64,000 nucleotides of DNA from Methylobacterium sp. (GCF_019745455.1 NZ_JAIETD010000052.1:32847-96846), one strand, 5' to 3'; positions 29,853-39,677 are shown, counted from the first letter of the stretch. Program-made: numbers and translations. Notes: a model not told the origin generated them from the letters alone.

Positions 29853-30721
29853 ACGAGCGCGTCCCCGCCATCACGGATGCGGTGCTGGCGGAAGCACGGG
29901 CCGTGCTCGCGACCGATCACCAGCCGCGGATCCTGCACGGTGAGGTCGCGGCCGAGCTCCTGGTTCCGGGGGAAGACGCCGCCGCAGAAGCCTTCTCGAG
30001 GCGGCTCAGGGCCGCCTTCGCGGCGGAGCCGATCGACGTCGCAGTACTCCCCGCCGATCGCCACCGGCGCAAGCGGCTGTTCCTCGCCGACATGGATTCG
30101 ACCATGATCGAGCAGGAATGCATTGACGAGCTCGCCGATACGATCGGGCTGCGCGAACAGGTTTCCGCCATCACCGAGCGCGCCATGCGCGGCGAGATTG
30201 CCTTCGAGCCGGCTTTGCGAGAACGCGTGGCGCTGCTGCGCGATCTGCCGGTCGGAATCGTCGACGACCTCGTCCGCGATCGGATCACCCTCACGCCAGG
30301 AGGGCGCACTCTTGTCGCAACCCTGAAGGCGAATGGCTGCCACACCTGCCTGATCTCAGGCGGGTTCACCCTATTCACGGGGCCGATCTCCACCATGATC
30401 GGCTTCGACGAGGCCCATGCTACCACGCTCGGAGTTCGCGACGGGCGCCTCACCGGAATGGTCGAAGAGCCGATCGTCGGCAGCGAAACGAAGCGGGCAA
30501 CGCTGATCGCGCTACGCTCGCGGCTCGGCCTCGAAGCTGCCGAAACCCTGGCGGTTGGCGACGGCGCCAACGACCTCGGCATGCTGGGTGAGGCGGGGCT
30601 CGGCGTCGCCTTCCGCGCCAAGCCGAAGGTGGCTGCGGCAGCAAAGGTCCAGGTCGAGCACGGCGATCTCACCGCACTGCTTTATCTGCAGGGCTATTCG
30701 GCGAGCGAGTTCGTCCGATAA
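29825..30721 (+). CDS. serB: Phosphoserine phosphatase SerB
   Basis: Final step of serine synthesis: phosphoserine to serine. 298 aa with an N-terminal ACT-like region (1-80) and a HAD domain starting at [17 protein letters not shown] (nucleophile Asp89, acid Asp91). Motif II is in LISGGFT, and motif III is [13 protein letters not shown] 29825 preferred over TTG 29822. In methylotrophs serine supply also feeds the serine cycle, but that link is context only. Divergent from miaA. Confidence 0.95.
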   Translation: MTLVATLIANERVPAITDAVLAEARAVLATDHQPRILHGEVAAELLVPGEDAAAEAFSRRLRAAFAAEPIDVAVLPADRHRRKRLFLADMDSTMIEQECIDELADTIGLREQVSAITERAMRGEIAFEPALRERVALLRDLPVGIVDDLVRDRITLTPGGRTLVATLKANGCHTCLISGGFTLFTGPISTMIGFDEAHATTLGVRDGRLTGMVEEPIVGSETKRATLIALRSRLGLEAAETLAVGDGANDLGMLGEAGLGVAFRAKPKVAAAAKVQVEHGDLTALLYLQGYSASEFVR

Positions 30722-30848
30722 CGCAGGGATACAGCTTTTGGTGATGAGAACTGGCTTCTCTGGCTAAGCTCGGACCGGCTCGCCCGCCCCGACTTTCCGG
30801 GCGCCGCTGGCGGACCCGGAACTACGCGACCAGGATGGTGGCTTCCGC

Positions 30849-32381
30849 CTACTCCAGGCTGATCGCCACGAAGCGCACGTCGCCAGTGGCGCTAGCGACG
30901 AGAAGCAGAACGGACTTCCGGCCTTCCTTCTTGATCTGGTCGACACGCTTAGTGACGTCAGCCGGCGTGCTAACCGCCTCCTGGCCGACCTCGACAACGA
31001 CCTCGCCGGGCTTGATCTGCTTGTCGCTCGCCGTCGAGTTGGGATCGACCTTGGTGACGACGACGCCCTTCAGTGTATCCTTGATGCCGTAGCGGCGGCG
31101 CAATTCGTCGGTGATGCCCGACAGGCTCAGGCCCAGCGCCTGTCGCATCGCGCTTTCTGGCTCGGGCTGCCGGACATTCGCGAGCTGGGGCTTCTCGTTG
31201 TCCTCAAGCCGTCCAAGGGTGACAGATTTCGTCGATTCCTGACCCTTACGCACGACGATGACCTCCACCGTCTTGCCGACCGGCGTAGATGCTACGATCC
31301 GCGGCAAGTCGCTCGACGACTGAACCACCGTGCCGTTGAAGCGGGTGATAACGTCGCCGACTTCGAGGCCGGACGATTTCGCCGGGCCTTTCTCGTCGAT
31401 GCCCGCGATCAACGCGCCCTTGGCGCCCCCCTTGAGGCCAAGCGCATCGGCCGTCACGTCGTCGACGTTCTGGATGCGCACACCGAGCCAGCCACGGCGG
31501 ACCTCGCCGAAATCGCGCAACTGCTGGATCACCGGACCGGCCGTGCCAGTCGGTACCGCGAAGCCGATGCCGACTGAGCCGCCGGTGGGCGAGAGGATCG
31601 CTGTATTGATGCCGATGACCTCGCCGTTCATGTTGAACAGCGGGCCGCCGGAATTGCCCTTGTTGATGGCCGCGTCGGTCTGGAGATAATTGTCGTACGG
31701 GCCCGACTCGATGTTGCGGCCGCGGGCCGAAACGATGCCTGCCGAGACAGAGCCGCCAAGGCCGAACGGATTGCCGATGGCGATGACCCAGTCGCCCGGC
31801 CGCATCTTATCGGAATCTCCCAACGGGACCGCCTTGAGCGGCTTGTCGGCCTCAGGCTTCACCCGCAGCACGGCGAGATCGAGCTTCGGGTCCTTGCCGA
31901 TGATCTCGGCCTTCAGCTTCGTGCCGTTGTGCAGGATGACCTGAATGTCGTTGGCGTCGCCGATGACGTGATTGTTGGTCACTACTATTCCGGAGGCGTC
32001 GATGATGAAGCCGGAGCCGAGGGAGTTCGACTTGCGCTGCTGCTGGCGGGGGCTCTCGTTCTCGCTGCGATCGCCGCCGCCGCGCTGACCGCGCCGGTTG
32101 AAGAAGTCCTCGAACAGATCCTCGAACGGGGTGCCGGGCGGCAATTGCGGCAGGGTCCGACTCGACGGGGCGCGCGGCTCCACGGTGGTGGAGGCCGAGA
32201 TGTTGACCACTGCGTCGGTCACCTGCTCGGCGAGATCGGCCAAGGATTCCGGGCCCTTGGCAGAGGCGGGCGCGGCAAAGGCGACCGACGCGCCGACGAC
32301 GAGACTGACAACGGCCGCTTGGGCGCGGCGCCGAAAGGCCGGGACAGGAAACGCCTTCGCGGCACGCGCAACGAAAATCAT
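30849..32381 (-). CDS. degP: Do-family serine endopeptidase DegP/HtrA
   Basis: Periplasmic quality-control protease/chaperone, 510 aa. A signal peptide (RRRAQAAVVSLVVGASV...APASA) precedes a trypsin-like domain with His138 (VTNNHVIGDA), Asp168 (KLDLAVL) and Ser244 (GNSGGPLF), then two PDZ domains (about 285-370 and 405-500). ATG 32381 sits 6 nt after GAGG; GTG 32393 is less likely. It follows hflKC on the same strand with an 89-nt gap containing a hairpin. The three genes form a common membrane and envelope proteostasis cluster. Confidence 0.95.
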   Translation of the reverse strand: MIFVARAAKAFPVPAFRRRAQAAVVSLVVGASVAFAAPASAKGPESLADLAEQVTDAVVNISASTTVEPRAPSSRTLPQLPPGTPFEDLFEDFFNRRGQRGGGDRSENESPRQQQRKSNSLGSGFIIDASGIVVTNNHVIGDANDIQVILHNGTKLKAEIIGKDPKLDLAVLRVKPEADKPLKAVPLGDSDKMRPGDWVIAIGNPFGLGGSVSAGIVSARGRNIESGPYDNYLQTDAAINKGNSGGPLFNMNGEVIGINTAILSPTGGSVGIGFAVPTGTAGPVIQQLRDFGEVRRGWLGVRIQNVDDVTADALGLKGGAKGALIAGIDEKGPAKSSGLEVGDVITRFNGTVVQSSSDLPRIVASTPVGKTVEVIVVRKGQESTKSVTLGRLEDNEKPQLANVRQPEPESAMRQALGLSLSGITDELRRRYGIKDTLKGVVVTKVDPNSTASDKQIKPGEVVVEVGQEAVSTPADVTKRVDQIKKEGRKSVLLLVASATGDVRFVAISLE

Positions 32382-32438
32382 GATCGACCTCACGATGGAA
32401 ACAACGCCTTTAGATCGTCCGAGCCATTGCCGCGATCA

Positions 32439-32460
32439 AGGGTGGGCGGGCGCCCACCCT
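32439..32460. other. Hairpin between hflC and degP
   Basis: AGGGTGGGC (32439-32447) and GCCCACCCT (32452-32460) make a perfect 9-bp stem with a 4-nt loop. No U-run follows on either strand, so it may be an attenuator or mRNA-processing/stability element that sets hflKC against degP levels. Confidence 0.4.
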
Positions 32461-32470
32461 CGGCGCTGCG

Positions 32471-33421
32471 TCATCGCGCCGTCGAGCCGGTGGCGCCCGG
32501 ATCGCGGGCGGCTCGCGGCGCGCCGTTGGGGCTGCGCCCCTGCGGATCGCCGAAGTAGCGGAAGAAGTCCGAGTTCGGGCTGATCACGAGCCGGGTTTCG
32601 CCCGAACCCTTGAGGCCGGTCTCGTAAGCCTGCATCGACCGGTAGAAGCTAAAGAAGTCGGCGTCCTTGCCATAGGCTTCGGCGAGGATGCGGTTCCTGT
32701 CCGCCTCGCCCTGGCCTCGCAGCGTCTCCGAGGTCTGGTTCGCCTCGGAAAGGATGACCGTGACGTCTCGGTCCGCTTTCGCCTTGATCGTCGCCGACAA
32801 CTGATTGCCGGTCGCGCGGATGTCGGTTGCCTCTCGATTCCGCTCCGTCTTCATACGCTCGTAGACGGCGTTCGAATTGGCGGCCGGCAGATCGACGCGA
32901 GTCATGCGCAGATCGACGATCTGCACGCCGAGATCCTTGGCCTGACGATTCACATCATCCTGGATCTCGTTCATCAGGGCGGCGCGGCCGGTTCGCACGA
33001 TGGCATCCCGCGTCGAACGCGCGAGCACGTTGCGCAGGGCTGAATTCGTGAAGCTCGCCAACAGGGTGTTGGCGCGAGGGATGTTGTTGGCCGACTGGTA
33101 GAACTTCAGCGGGTCGAAGATGCGATACCGAGCGAAGGCGTCGACCTCGAGGTTCTGACGGTCCGCGGTGAGCAGGGTCTGGACCGGCAGGTCGAGGTCG
33201 AGAACCCGCTTATCGAAGAGAACGATGTTCTCCATGAAGGGGATCTTGAAATAGAGACCCGGCTTGTCGGTCCCGGTCTGGTTGAGCACGGCCCTCACTC
33301 GGCCGAACTGGAGGACGAGTGCCTGCTGCATCTGCCCGACTGTGAAGACAGAGGCATAGAGCGCGACGGCGATGGCGGCGGCGAGGATCGCCGAGCCGGT
33401 ACGGATGACCTGACCGTTCAT
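32471..33421 (-). CDS. hflC: Protease modulator HflC
   Basis: SPFH/prohibitin-family inner-membrane protein that, with HflK, forms the cage around FtsH. 316 aa. One N-terminal TM helix (SAILAAAIAVALYASVF), then the SPFH domain (QALVLQFGRVRAVLN, LDLDLPVQTLLTADRQ) and a long C-terminal helical region (EANQTSETLRGQGEADRNRILAEA, in parts). The start codon overlaps the hflK stop (ATGA). The C-terminal tail is Pro/Gly-rich. Confidence 0.95.
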   Translation of the reverse strand: MNGQVIRTGSAILAAAIAVALYASVFTVGQMQQALVLQFGRVRAVLNQTGTDKPGLYFKIPFMENIVLFDKRVLDLDLPVQTLLTADRQNLEVDAFARYRIFDPLKFYQSANNIPRANTLLASFTNSALRNVLARSTRDAIVRTGRAALMNEIQDDVNRQAKDLGVQIVDLRMTRVDLPAANSNAVYERMKTERNREATDIRATGNQLSATIKAKADRDVTVILSEANQTSETLRGQGEADRNRILAEAYGKDADFFSFYRSMQAYETGLKGSGETRLVISPNSDFFRYFGDPQGRSPNGAPRAARDPGATGSTAR

Positions 33422-34593
33422 CGTGCCGCTCCCGCATTGGCCGAGCCTGGGGCTTGGCGACCGAAATCCGTAAGGGGCAGGACCGGCAACACACCCGCGG
33501 CGGCCGCTCCGGCAGTGCCGCTCGCACCGCCCTGATCGATGAGAACCTTGTTCACCGAGCCGAGCACGCGCTCCATGGTCTCGAGGAAGATCCGCTCGCG
33601 AATGATGACCGGGGCGACCTTGTAGGATTCATAGACCTGCTGGAACCGGGCCGCCTGACCGGTGGCTTCGGCGGTCGCCTGAGTCTTGAACGCCTCGGCG
33701 GCCTGCACGATCTGGGACGCCTTGCCTCGGGCCTGAGGCACCTCGCGGCTCGCATATGTGCGCGCTTCGTTCTGGACGCGCTCGGCATCCTGTTGGGCCG
33801 CGTTGACGTCGATGAAGGAGGGTCGAACTTCTGGCGGCGGATTCACCGCCACGAGCTGCACCACCTCGATACGGACGCCGGCGCCGTACTCGTCCAGCGC
33901 CTTCTGGGTGATTTCCTTGACCTCCTGAGCGACGCTCGACTGCTCGTTGGTCAGGATCGGCTGAATGTTGCGGCGTCCCACGACCTCGCGCATCGCGCTT
34001 TCAGCGATAGCCTTGATGGTGCCCTCGGGATTGGCGAGGTTGAACACGTAGTCGGAGGCTTTCAGCGGATTGACGCGCCACTGCACCTCGAAATCGAGGT
34101 CGACGATGTTCTCGTCGCCCGTGAGCATCAGGCTCTCCTCCTGCACGTCACGCCCGCGGCTCTGACTGCCGAGGTTGGGGCGGTAGCCGACCGCGACGCT
34201 GTTGACCTGGCCGACATTCGGCTTCTCGACGCCACCGATCGGGTACGGGAAGTTATAGTGCAGGCCGTCGCTGGTCGTATTCGTGTAGCGGCCAAAGATC
34301 GTCTCGATGCCGACCTGCTGCGGCTCCACCTTGTAGAAGCCGGTGAGCAGCCAGCCTGCGAGGACAAGGGCGCCTGCAACGAGAACGCCGCGGCCCCCGC
34401 CCATTCCGCCGCCCGGCATCACGCCGCGCAGTCGATCCTGTCCGCGCCGGAGCAGATCCTCAAGGTCGGGCGGGGTCTTGCCGCCGCCGCCACCACCGCC
34501 GCCCCAAGGCCCACCGCCATTGCCGCCGCCGCCACGCCCCCAGGGCCCTCCCCCGGTTCCGCCACCGCCGCCGCTCTGATTGCTCCAAGGCAT
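33418..34593 (-). CDS. hflK: FtsH protease activity modulator HflK
   Basis: Partner of HflC in the FtsH-associated membrane complex. 391 aa. A very Gly-rich cytoplasmic N-terminus (about 1-45, GGGGTGGGPWGRGGGG), one TM helix at about 68-86 (GVLVAGALVLAGWLLTG), then the SPFH domain (VEPQQVGIETIFGRY) and a coiled coil with YASREVPQARGKASQI. hflC starts inside its stop codon. The low-complexity tract is normal for HflK. Confidence 0.95.
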   Translation of the reverse strand: MPWSNQSGGGGGTGGGPWGRGGGGNGGGPWGGGGGGGGKTPPDLEDLLRRGQDRLRGVMPGGGMGGGRGVLVAGALVLAGWLLTGFYKVEPQQVGIETIFGRYTNTTSDGLHYNFPYPIGGVEKPNVGQVNSVAVGYRPNLGSQSRGRDVQEESLMLTGDENIVDLDFEVQWRVNPLKASDYVFNLANPEGTIKAIAESAMREVVGRRNIQPILTNEQSSVAQEVKEITQKALDEYGAGVRIEVVQLVAVNPPPEVRPSFIDVNAAQQDAERVQNEARTYASREVPQARGKASQIVQAAEAFKTQATAEATGQAARFQQVYESYKVAPVIIRERIFLETMERVLGSVNKVLIDQGGASGTAGAAAAGVLPVLPLTDFGRQAPGSANAGAAR

Positions 34594-34811
34594 TCTGGCC
34601 GATCTCTCCTACTCGAGCGGTCGCCTGTCTTCTCGACAGATCCGCCGATACGCATGGGGTTTTGGATGAGCCGCCAGCGGGCGGACACGCGTCCCAAGCA
34701 CCTGCGTTCGGCGTCTTGGTCCTGTCAAGGCTCGGAAGTGGGCATCGTTAGCGGGAAAGGCAACCGCGACGGCGCCTCCTGCACAATGGGTCGCGGCTAC
34801 GGATGAAGGAG

Positions 34812-35312
34812 TCAGGTCAACCGTATCAGGTCGACGAAATCGAACGGGTGGTCGTCATGCTCCGCCGCGGGGTGCCGTTCACGCATCGTTTCACGGAAGG
34901 CCGCCCTATCGAAAGGCGGAAATACGGTGTCGCCCTCCGGGCTGGCATCGACCTCGGTCAAATGGATCGCGTCGGCGTGGGGGAGCGCCAGTGCATAGAT
35001 CTGCGCTCCCCCCGCGACCATCAGGTCATCGTCACCGGCGGCCGCAATCGCCTCGTCCCAATCGTGGACGACGGCGACGCCATCGGCCGTAAATGATGAA
35101 TCGCGGGTCAGAACGAGGGTCCGCCTACCCGGCAGCGGCCGGCCAAGCGACTCGTAAGTCTTGCGCCCCATCAACAGGGGCTTTCCCATGGTCAGGCTCT
35201 TGAACCGGCGCAGGTCGCTGCGCAGGCGCCAGATCAGCTGGTTGTCGCGGCCGATGACGCCGTTGCGCGCGACCGCGACGATGACGACGATTTTGGACTG
35301 GGATGCAGACAT
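34812..35312 (-). CDS. folA: Dihydrofolate reductase
   Basis: Reduces dihydrofolate to tetrahydrofolate with NADPH. 166 aa, standard length. IVVIVAVARNGVIGRDNQL gives the start of the fold, then LIWRLRSDLRRFK (the position of the conserved active-site acid is Asp in DLRRFK), GRKTYESLGRPLPGR and MVAGGAQIY. Only 15 nt downstream of thyA, with which it cooperates: ThyA makes dihydrofolate and FolA recycles it. Probably an operon CPBP-thyA-folA. Confidence 0.95.
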   Translation of the reverse strand: MSASQSKIVVIVAVARNGVIGRDNQLIWRLRSDLRRFKSLTMGKPLLMGRKTYESLGRPLPGRRTLVLTRDSSFTADGVAVVHDWDEAIAAAGDDDLMVAGGAQIYALALPHADAIHLTEVDASPEGDTVFPPFDRAAFRETMRERHPAAEHDDHPFDFVDLIRLT

Positions 35313-35327
35313 CGCGAAATGCTCTCT

Positions 35328-36122
35328 TCAGATCGCGATCGGCGCGCGGATCGCGGGATGAGGATCGTAGCCTGCGATCGCGATGTCCTCGAAACGGTAG
35401 GCGAAGAGGTCGCGCACCTCCGGGTTCAGAGCGAGGCGCGGCAGTGCTCTCGGCTCGCGCGAGAGCTGGAGCCGGGTCTGCTCGACATGGTTGCGGTAGA
35501 GGTGGGCATCGCCCAGCGTATGGACGAATTCGCCGGGCAGTAGACCCGTCACCTGGGCCATCATCGCCGTCAGGAGCGCATAGCTCGCGATATTGAATGG
35601 CACGCCGAGGAAGACATCGGCCGAGCGCTGGTAGAGCTGGCAGGAGAGGCGCCCCTCCGCGACGTAGAACTGGAACAGGCAGTGGCATGGCGCGAGCGCC
35701 ATCCTGTCGAGGTCGGCCGGGTTCCAGGCCGAGACCACGAGGCGCCGCGAATCCGGGTTGCGGCGGATTTCGTCGAGGACCCAGGCGATCTGATCGATGG
35801 AGCGCCCGTCGGGCGTCGCCCAGGAGCGCCATTGGCGGCCATAGACCGGCCCGAGATCGCCGCTCTCGTCCGCCCATTCGTCCCAGATCGTGACGCCGTG
35901 GTCCTGAAGGTAGCGCACGTTGGTGTCGCCCGAGAGGAACCACAGCAATTCATGGATGATCGAGCGCAGGTGGAGGTGCTTCGTCGTCACCAGGGGGAAG
36001 CCTGCGGCGAGGTCGAACCGCATCTGATGGCCGAAGACCGAGAGGGTGCCTGTGCCGGTGCGGTCGTCCTTGGAGACACCATGTTCGAGGATGCGCGCGA
36101 GGAGTTCGTGATAGGCGATCAT
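35328..36122 (-). CDS. thyA: Thymidylate synthase
   Basis: Methylates dUMP to dTMP using methylenetetrahydrofolate. 264 aa, the same length as E. coli ThyA. The catalytic Cys146 lies in [12 protein letters not shown], and [19 protein letters not shown] (split in two), [18 protein letters not shown] and the C-terminal [10 protein letters not shown] are conserved. ATG 36122 is chosen; the frame extends to 36206 without homology. Located directly upstream of folA. Confidence 0.97.
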   Translation of the reverse strand: MIAYHELLARILEHGVSKDDRTGTGTLSVFGHQMRFDLAAGFPLVTTKHLHLRSIIHELLWFLSGDTNVRYLQDHGVTIWDEWADESGDLGPVYGRQWRSWATPDGRSIDQIAWVLDEIRRNPDSRRLVVSAWNPADLDRMALAPCHCLFQFYVAEGRLSCQLYQRSADVFLGVPFNIASYALLTAMMAQVTGLLPGEFVHTLGDAHLYRNHVEQTRLQLSREPRALPRLALNPEVRDLFAYRFEDIAIAGYDPHPAIRAPIAI

Positions 36123-36180
36123 CGGGGACCCTGGATCTTTGACCCAGGCGATACCGCGATCGGCGGGAACTGGCGAGCCG

Positions 36181-37053
36181 TCACCGGGCCTCCGGCCACA
36201 GGACATAAGCCACGACCGCCATGTTGCTCCAGGCGTGAAGGACGATGCAGGGCCAGAGGCGCCCGGTGCGCCAGCGCAGCCAGCCGAGGAGAAGCGCGAG
36301 GGGCAGCAGCGAGACCGGGCGCGCGATGCCGGCCTGCGAGACGTGGGCGAAGGCGAACAGGAATGCGGTGGCGATCACCGCGGCGGCAGGCGCCATGTAG
36401 GCCTTCGCCTTCGCGAAGATCTCGCCCCGCATGAGGAGTTCCTCGGCGAGGGGCGCCAGGATCGCCGCGTAGATGAGCCAGGCGACGATGGCGGGGACGG
36501 GCATGCCGGGAGCGAGCCGGACATGCCGGCCGAAGGGCGTGGTGAAAGCCTCTGCGACCCCGTTCACCCACAGGATATGGAGGAACGGCCATGGCAGGAG
36601 AATCGCGAGCAGATGACCCGCCCGCAGGCCGGGCGGGCGTACGCGCTCGATCGCCAGGGTCTCGCGCCACCTGACCCTGTCCCGCAGGATGACCGTGCCG
36701 ATCACGAGGACAGCCAGAATCACCTGTCTGACGACGTCGACGGCGAGCTCGCGCATCGCCAGCGCGCGTGGAAACAATCGCGGACGCTGCCCCTCGGCAA
36801 GGAATGGGTCTATCCCGTCGATGAGGTCGCCGCCCACGCGGACCAGCATGAGCGCCAACAGGCTTGCCGCGGCAAGGTAGAGGAGCGCCAGCAGGGTGAT
36901 CACGCCGAGGCCCAGGAGTCCACGCCAGAGTACGGCGAAGCGCGACAGAGATGCGGCGTCGCGCCGCGCTTCCGCCATGGGCAGCCCGGTCTGCTGCGCG
37001 TTTCCAGCAACAGGCGCGTCGTCCGGCACCAAGATCGCATGATCGGGCTTCAA
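36181..37053 (-). CDS. CPBP family intramembrane metalloprotease
   Basis: A multi-pass membrane protein, up to 290 aa, of the CAAX-protease/ABI family. Motif 1 is EELLMRG (EExxxR-type), motif 2 FAFAHVSQ (His), and motif 3 LHAWSNM. About six to eight hydrophobic helices. The start is uncertain: the open frame begins with TTG 37053, GTG 37029 is possible, and the first ATG is 36978. TTG 37053 falls inside the -35 box of the divergent ssrA promoter. Substrate unknown. Confidence 0.85.
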   Translation of the reverse strand: MKPDHAILVPDDAPVAGNAQQTGLPMAEARRDAASLSRFAVLWRGLLGLGVITLLALLYLAAASLLALMLVRVGGDLIDGIDPFLAEGQRPRLFPRALAMRELAVDVVRQVILAVLVIGTVILRDRVRWRETLAIERVRPPGLRAGHLLAILLPWPFLHILWVNGVAEAFTTPFGRHVRLAPGMPVPAIVAWLIYAAILAPLAEELLMRGEIFAKAKAYMAPAAAVIATAFLFAFAHVSQAGIARPVSLLPLALLLGWLRWRTGRLWPCIVLHAWSNMAVVAYVLWPEAR

Positions 37054-37077
37054 AACCGACCGGACTCCCTCTATATT
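37049..37077 (+). promoter_or_regulatory. Sigma-70-type promoter of ssrA
   Basis: TTCAAA (37049-37054; 4/6 to TTGACA), 17-nt spacer, TATATT (37072-37077; 5/6 to TATAAT). Predicted start of transcription is about 37084, at the beginning of the tmRNA acceptor piece. Confidence 0.55.
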
Positions 37078-37080
37078 CCT

Positions 37081-37430
37081 CTAGCCGGCCGCAAGGTCGG
37101 CTATGGCGATAAACGGTCTTCGAAATAAACCTATCGGACCCGGGGGCGGTACCCGGCGCCTCCACCAAGACCCAGGGCCTTTGGACGCAACGTCCGCAGA
37201 AGGGTCATCTGCCTGGGTTTCGGCGGGGGCGAAATAGGATCGACGAGGGCGTAAAGGTTGAGCTTTCGCTCGGCATGGTTCCGCCGTTATCGGGCCTCTG
37301 CAATAGTTGCCAATGACAACTTTGCTCCGGTGGCGGTGGCCGCGTAAGCGGTCCCCAATACCAAACGAAGTCCTACCGGTTAGCATCGGATAGGCGGGGT
37401 TCGGAGGCACCTGGCAACAGAAGCCTCCAC
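37081..37430 (+). ncRNA. ssrA: Two-piece (permuted) tmRNA
   Basis: Alphaproteobacterial circularly permuted tmRNA, which rescues stalled ribosomes and tags the product. The acceptor piece comes first: hairpin AGCCGGCC-GCAA-GGTCGGCT at 37083-37102, the T-arm, the acceptor strand CGCCTCC and encoded CCA ending at 37167. A removed spacer (37168-37224) follows, then the coding piece from GGGGGCGAAATAGGATCGAC at 37225. GGGGGCG pairs with CGCCTCC (one G-U), rebuilding the acceptor stem. The tag frame GCC AAT GAC AAC... at 37309-37347 encodes ANDNFAPVAVAA, then TAA. The end is set near hairpin 37403-37428. Exact 5' and 3' ends are estimates. Confidence 0.93.
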
Positions 37431-37504
37431 TTTAACGTTTATATGCGATCCGGTGCGCTCGACTGCGCGGAACGACCGGCAGGCACCGGGCAGGGCGACC
37501 GACG

Positions 37505-38152
37505 ATGGCAGACGATCTGATCCGCTACGATCTCCTGGTTCAGGACGCGCTGCGCGGCGTCGTCCGCAAGGTTCTCACCGATGCCGCCCGCGAGGGCCTA
37601 GCCGGTGACCACCATTTCTACGTCTCGTTCCGCACCGAGGCTCCGGGCGTGCGGATGTCGCAGCGCCTGCGCGAAAAATATCCGCAGGACATGACGATCG
37701 TCCTGCAACACCAATTCTGGGACCTCGGCGTCACCGAGCACACGTTCGAGGTCGGCCTGTCGTTCTCCGGTGTGCCGGAGCGGCTTTTGGTACCTTTCGA
37801 TGCGCTGACTGGGTTCTTCGATCCGTCCGTCCAGTTCGGGCTTAAGTTCGATCTCAATGACGGATCGGAGGAAGCCGGCGATGTGGATGGTCCGCAAGCG
37901 GCCGCACCGAATGGCGTGCCCCGTGGCGCGGCCTCAGAACCCGCCGAGCTGAAGCCGAAAACGGCCGGCCAGGGCAACAGCCTCACCCCATTCGCTGGAG
38001 CTCCAAAGCTCCTGCCCGCGGCGGCGCAGAACGCCGAGGACCAGAAGGGCACTCGTCCTGTGGTGAAGAAGCCTGAGGCGGCTGAAAACACGACGCCGTC
38101 GGAGAACAGTGCGGAAGTCGTCAGCCTCGACGCTTTCCGCAAGAAGAGCTGA
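37505..38152 (+). CDS. sspB: SspB-alpha, ClpXP adaptor for ssrA-tagged proteins
   Basis: Binds the AANDN-type part of the ssrA tag and tethers substrates to ClpX. 215 aa. The folded tag-binding domain is about 1-120 (DLIRYDLLVQDALRGVVRKV, VSFRTEAPGVRMS, TIVLQHQFWDLGV, FDPSVQFGLKF). A disordered linker follows, and the C-terminal VVSLDAFRKKS is the ClpX-binding tail conserved in alphaproteobacteria. It starts 75 nt after the tmRNA coding piece on the same strand, so tag and adaptor genes are linked. Confidence 0.92.
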   Translation: MADDLIRYDLLVQDALRGVVRKVLTDAAREGLAGDHHFYVSFRTEAPGVRMSQRLREKYPQDMTIVLQHQFWDLGVTEHTFEVGLSFSGVPERLLVPFDALTGFFDPSVQFGLKFDLNDGSEEAGDVDGPQAAAPNGVPRGAASEPAELKPKTAGQGNSLTPFAGAPKLLPAAAQNAEDQKGTRPVVKKPEAAENTTPSENSAEVVSLDAFRKKS

Positions 38153-38161
38153 ACGGCGGCT

Positions 38162-39553
38162 TCAGCCCCGGTTCGTCACGCTCATCCGTAATCCGCTTTC
38201 CGGCCGCAGCGTCACGCGCTGGACCGGGATGATCGGGGCGTGACCCTCGGGTAGTCCGAACCGCACTGCCCTCACCAAATGTGCGAGCACAAGAGCCGCC
38301 TCCTGCAGCGAGAAGCTCTGGCCGATGCAGACCCGCGGTCCGGCTCCGAAAGGCAGGTAGGCGAATCGCGGGATCGCCGAACGATTCTCTCCCAGAAAAC
38401 GATCCGGCACGAAGGCCCCTGGATCGTCCCATAGCGTTCGATGGCGGTGAAGGACGTAGGGCGCGACCATCACCAGCGAATTCCGCGGGATCTTGATTCG
38501 GCCTATCCGGTCCTCCGCGATGGCCTGGCGGCTCATAAACGGCACCGGTGGGAACAGGCGCATCGTCTCTTCCATCACCGCCTTCGTGAAAGGCAGGGCG
38601 TCGACGTCGAAGTCGCCCTCCCCCGCCCCATCGACCTCCTCCTCCAGCCGCCGCAAGCTGACGGGATCCTGAGAGAGGCAGTAGAGCGCCCAGGTCAGGG
38701 CATTGGCCGTTGTCTCATGGCCTGCCGCGATGAAGGTGACGATATTGGCCTTCACCTCCAGATCGGTGAGGCCCTTACCGGTCTCCGGGTCCTGGGCCTG
38801 CAATAGCAGGGTCAGGAGGTCGGCCGGCGCGCTGCCGGCCGCCATGAGGGCGCGCCGCCTCGCGATCAGTTCGTCGACCACCTCCTCGAAGAAGCGCGTC
38901 GCCGGACGTGCCCGGAGCCGTCCAATGCGTGGCACGAAGCTCGGCACGCCGAACACGTCGAGGGGGTCGATCGGCCCGACCGCCTCGAGGAAGCGGGTGA
39001 TGGCGCGGCCGAGGGCATCGGGATCGCTGGAGAGGCCTTGTGTGAAGATCGTTCGCTCGAGGACGTCGAGAGTGACCCGTGTCATTTCCAAAGCGATATC
39101 GACCGTGGCGCCGTCGCGGCGGCACATACGGCGCGCGATGCGGGCGCCGGCCGCGTTCATCGCCGCCGCGAAACCCTGGACGTGGCGGGCGGAGAAGATC
39201 GGCGCCAAGGTGCGCCGCTGCAGGCGCCATTCCTCGCCCTCGGCGGTGAGGAGGCCGTTGCCGAGGCCTGGTGCAAGGACGCGGCGCTGCAGGTCGTCCT
39301 TGCGGTAGTTGGCGGCGTTGTCGACATAGAGATAGCGGATCAGCACCGGGTCGCTCACTACCGTCACGCGCCCGAGCGCACCCTCCCCCGCCACGACAGG
39401 TTGCGTGAAGTGCTCTTCGAGCCAGGTCGTGATCGGATTCGCCCGGACGGCTTTGAGGAACCTGAACAGGCCCGGCTGCTCGCGCAGAGGCGGTGGGACG
39501 ACGGGACGGAACCGCGTTCCCACATCGCCGCCGAGGGTGATCGCTTCGGCCAT
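38162..39553 (-). CDS. Cytochrome P450
   Basis: Haem monooxygenase of 463 aa, soluble (no N-terminal anchor). The I-helix is AAGHETTANAL, the K-helix ExxR lies in MEETMRLFPPVPF, the PERF-like block is FVPDRFLGENR, and the haem-Cys loop is FGAGPRVCIGQSFS. The architecture resembles bacterial class-I/CYP102-like haem domains without a reductase. No ferredoxin or reductase gene nearby, so the electron donor is encoded elsewhere. ATG 39553 follows AGGGAG. Substrate unknown. Convergent with sspB. Confidence 0.93.
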   Translation of the reverse strand: MAEAITLGGDVGTRFRPVVPPPLREQPGLFRFLKAVRANPITTWLEEHFTQPVVAGEGALGRVTVVSDPVLIRYLYVDNAANYRKDDLQRRVLAPGLGNGLLTAEGEEWRLQRRTLAPIFSARHVQGFAAAMNAAGARIARRMCRRDGATVDIALEMTRVTLDVLERTIFTQGLSSDPDALGRAITRFLEAVGPIDPLDVFGVPSFVPRIGRLRARPATRFFEEVVDELIARRRALMAAGSAPADLLTLLLQAQDPETGKGLTDLEVKANIVTFIAAGHETTANALTWALYCLSQDPVSLRRLEEEVDGAGEGDFDVDALPFTKAVMEETMRLFPPVPFMSRQAIAEDRIGRIKIPRNSLVMVAPYVLHRHRTLWDDPGAFVPDRFLGENRSAIPRFAYLPFGAGPRVCIGQSFSLQEAALVLAHLVRAVRFGLPEGHAPIIPVQRVTLRPESGLRMSVTNRG

Positions 39554-39677
39554 TCAGACTCCCTGTCGACACGCGACGGATTGGCGTCGATGTTGCGGCG
39601 CGGCGCCCGGACGGCATCGCGCTTGCGCGTCACACTCGATAAGTAGGGTCGCACGACCCCCGACCTAAGAGGCCACG

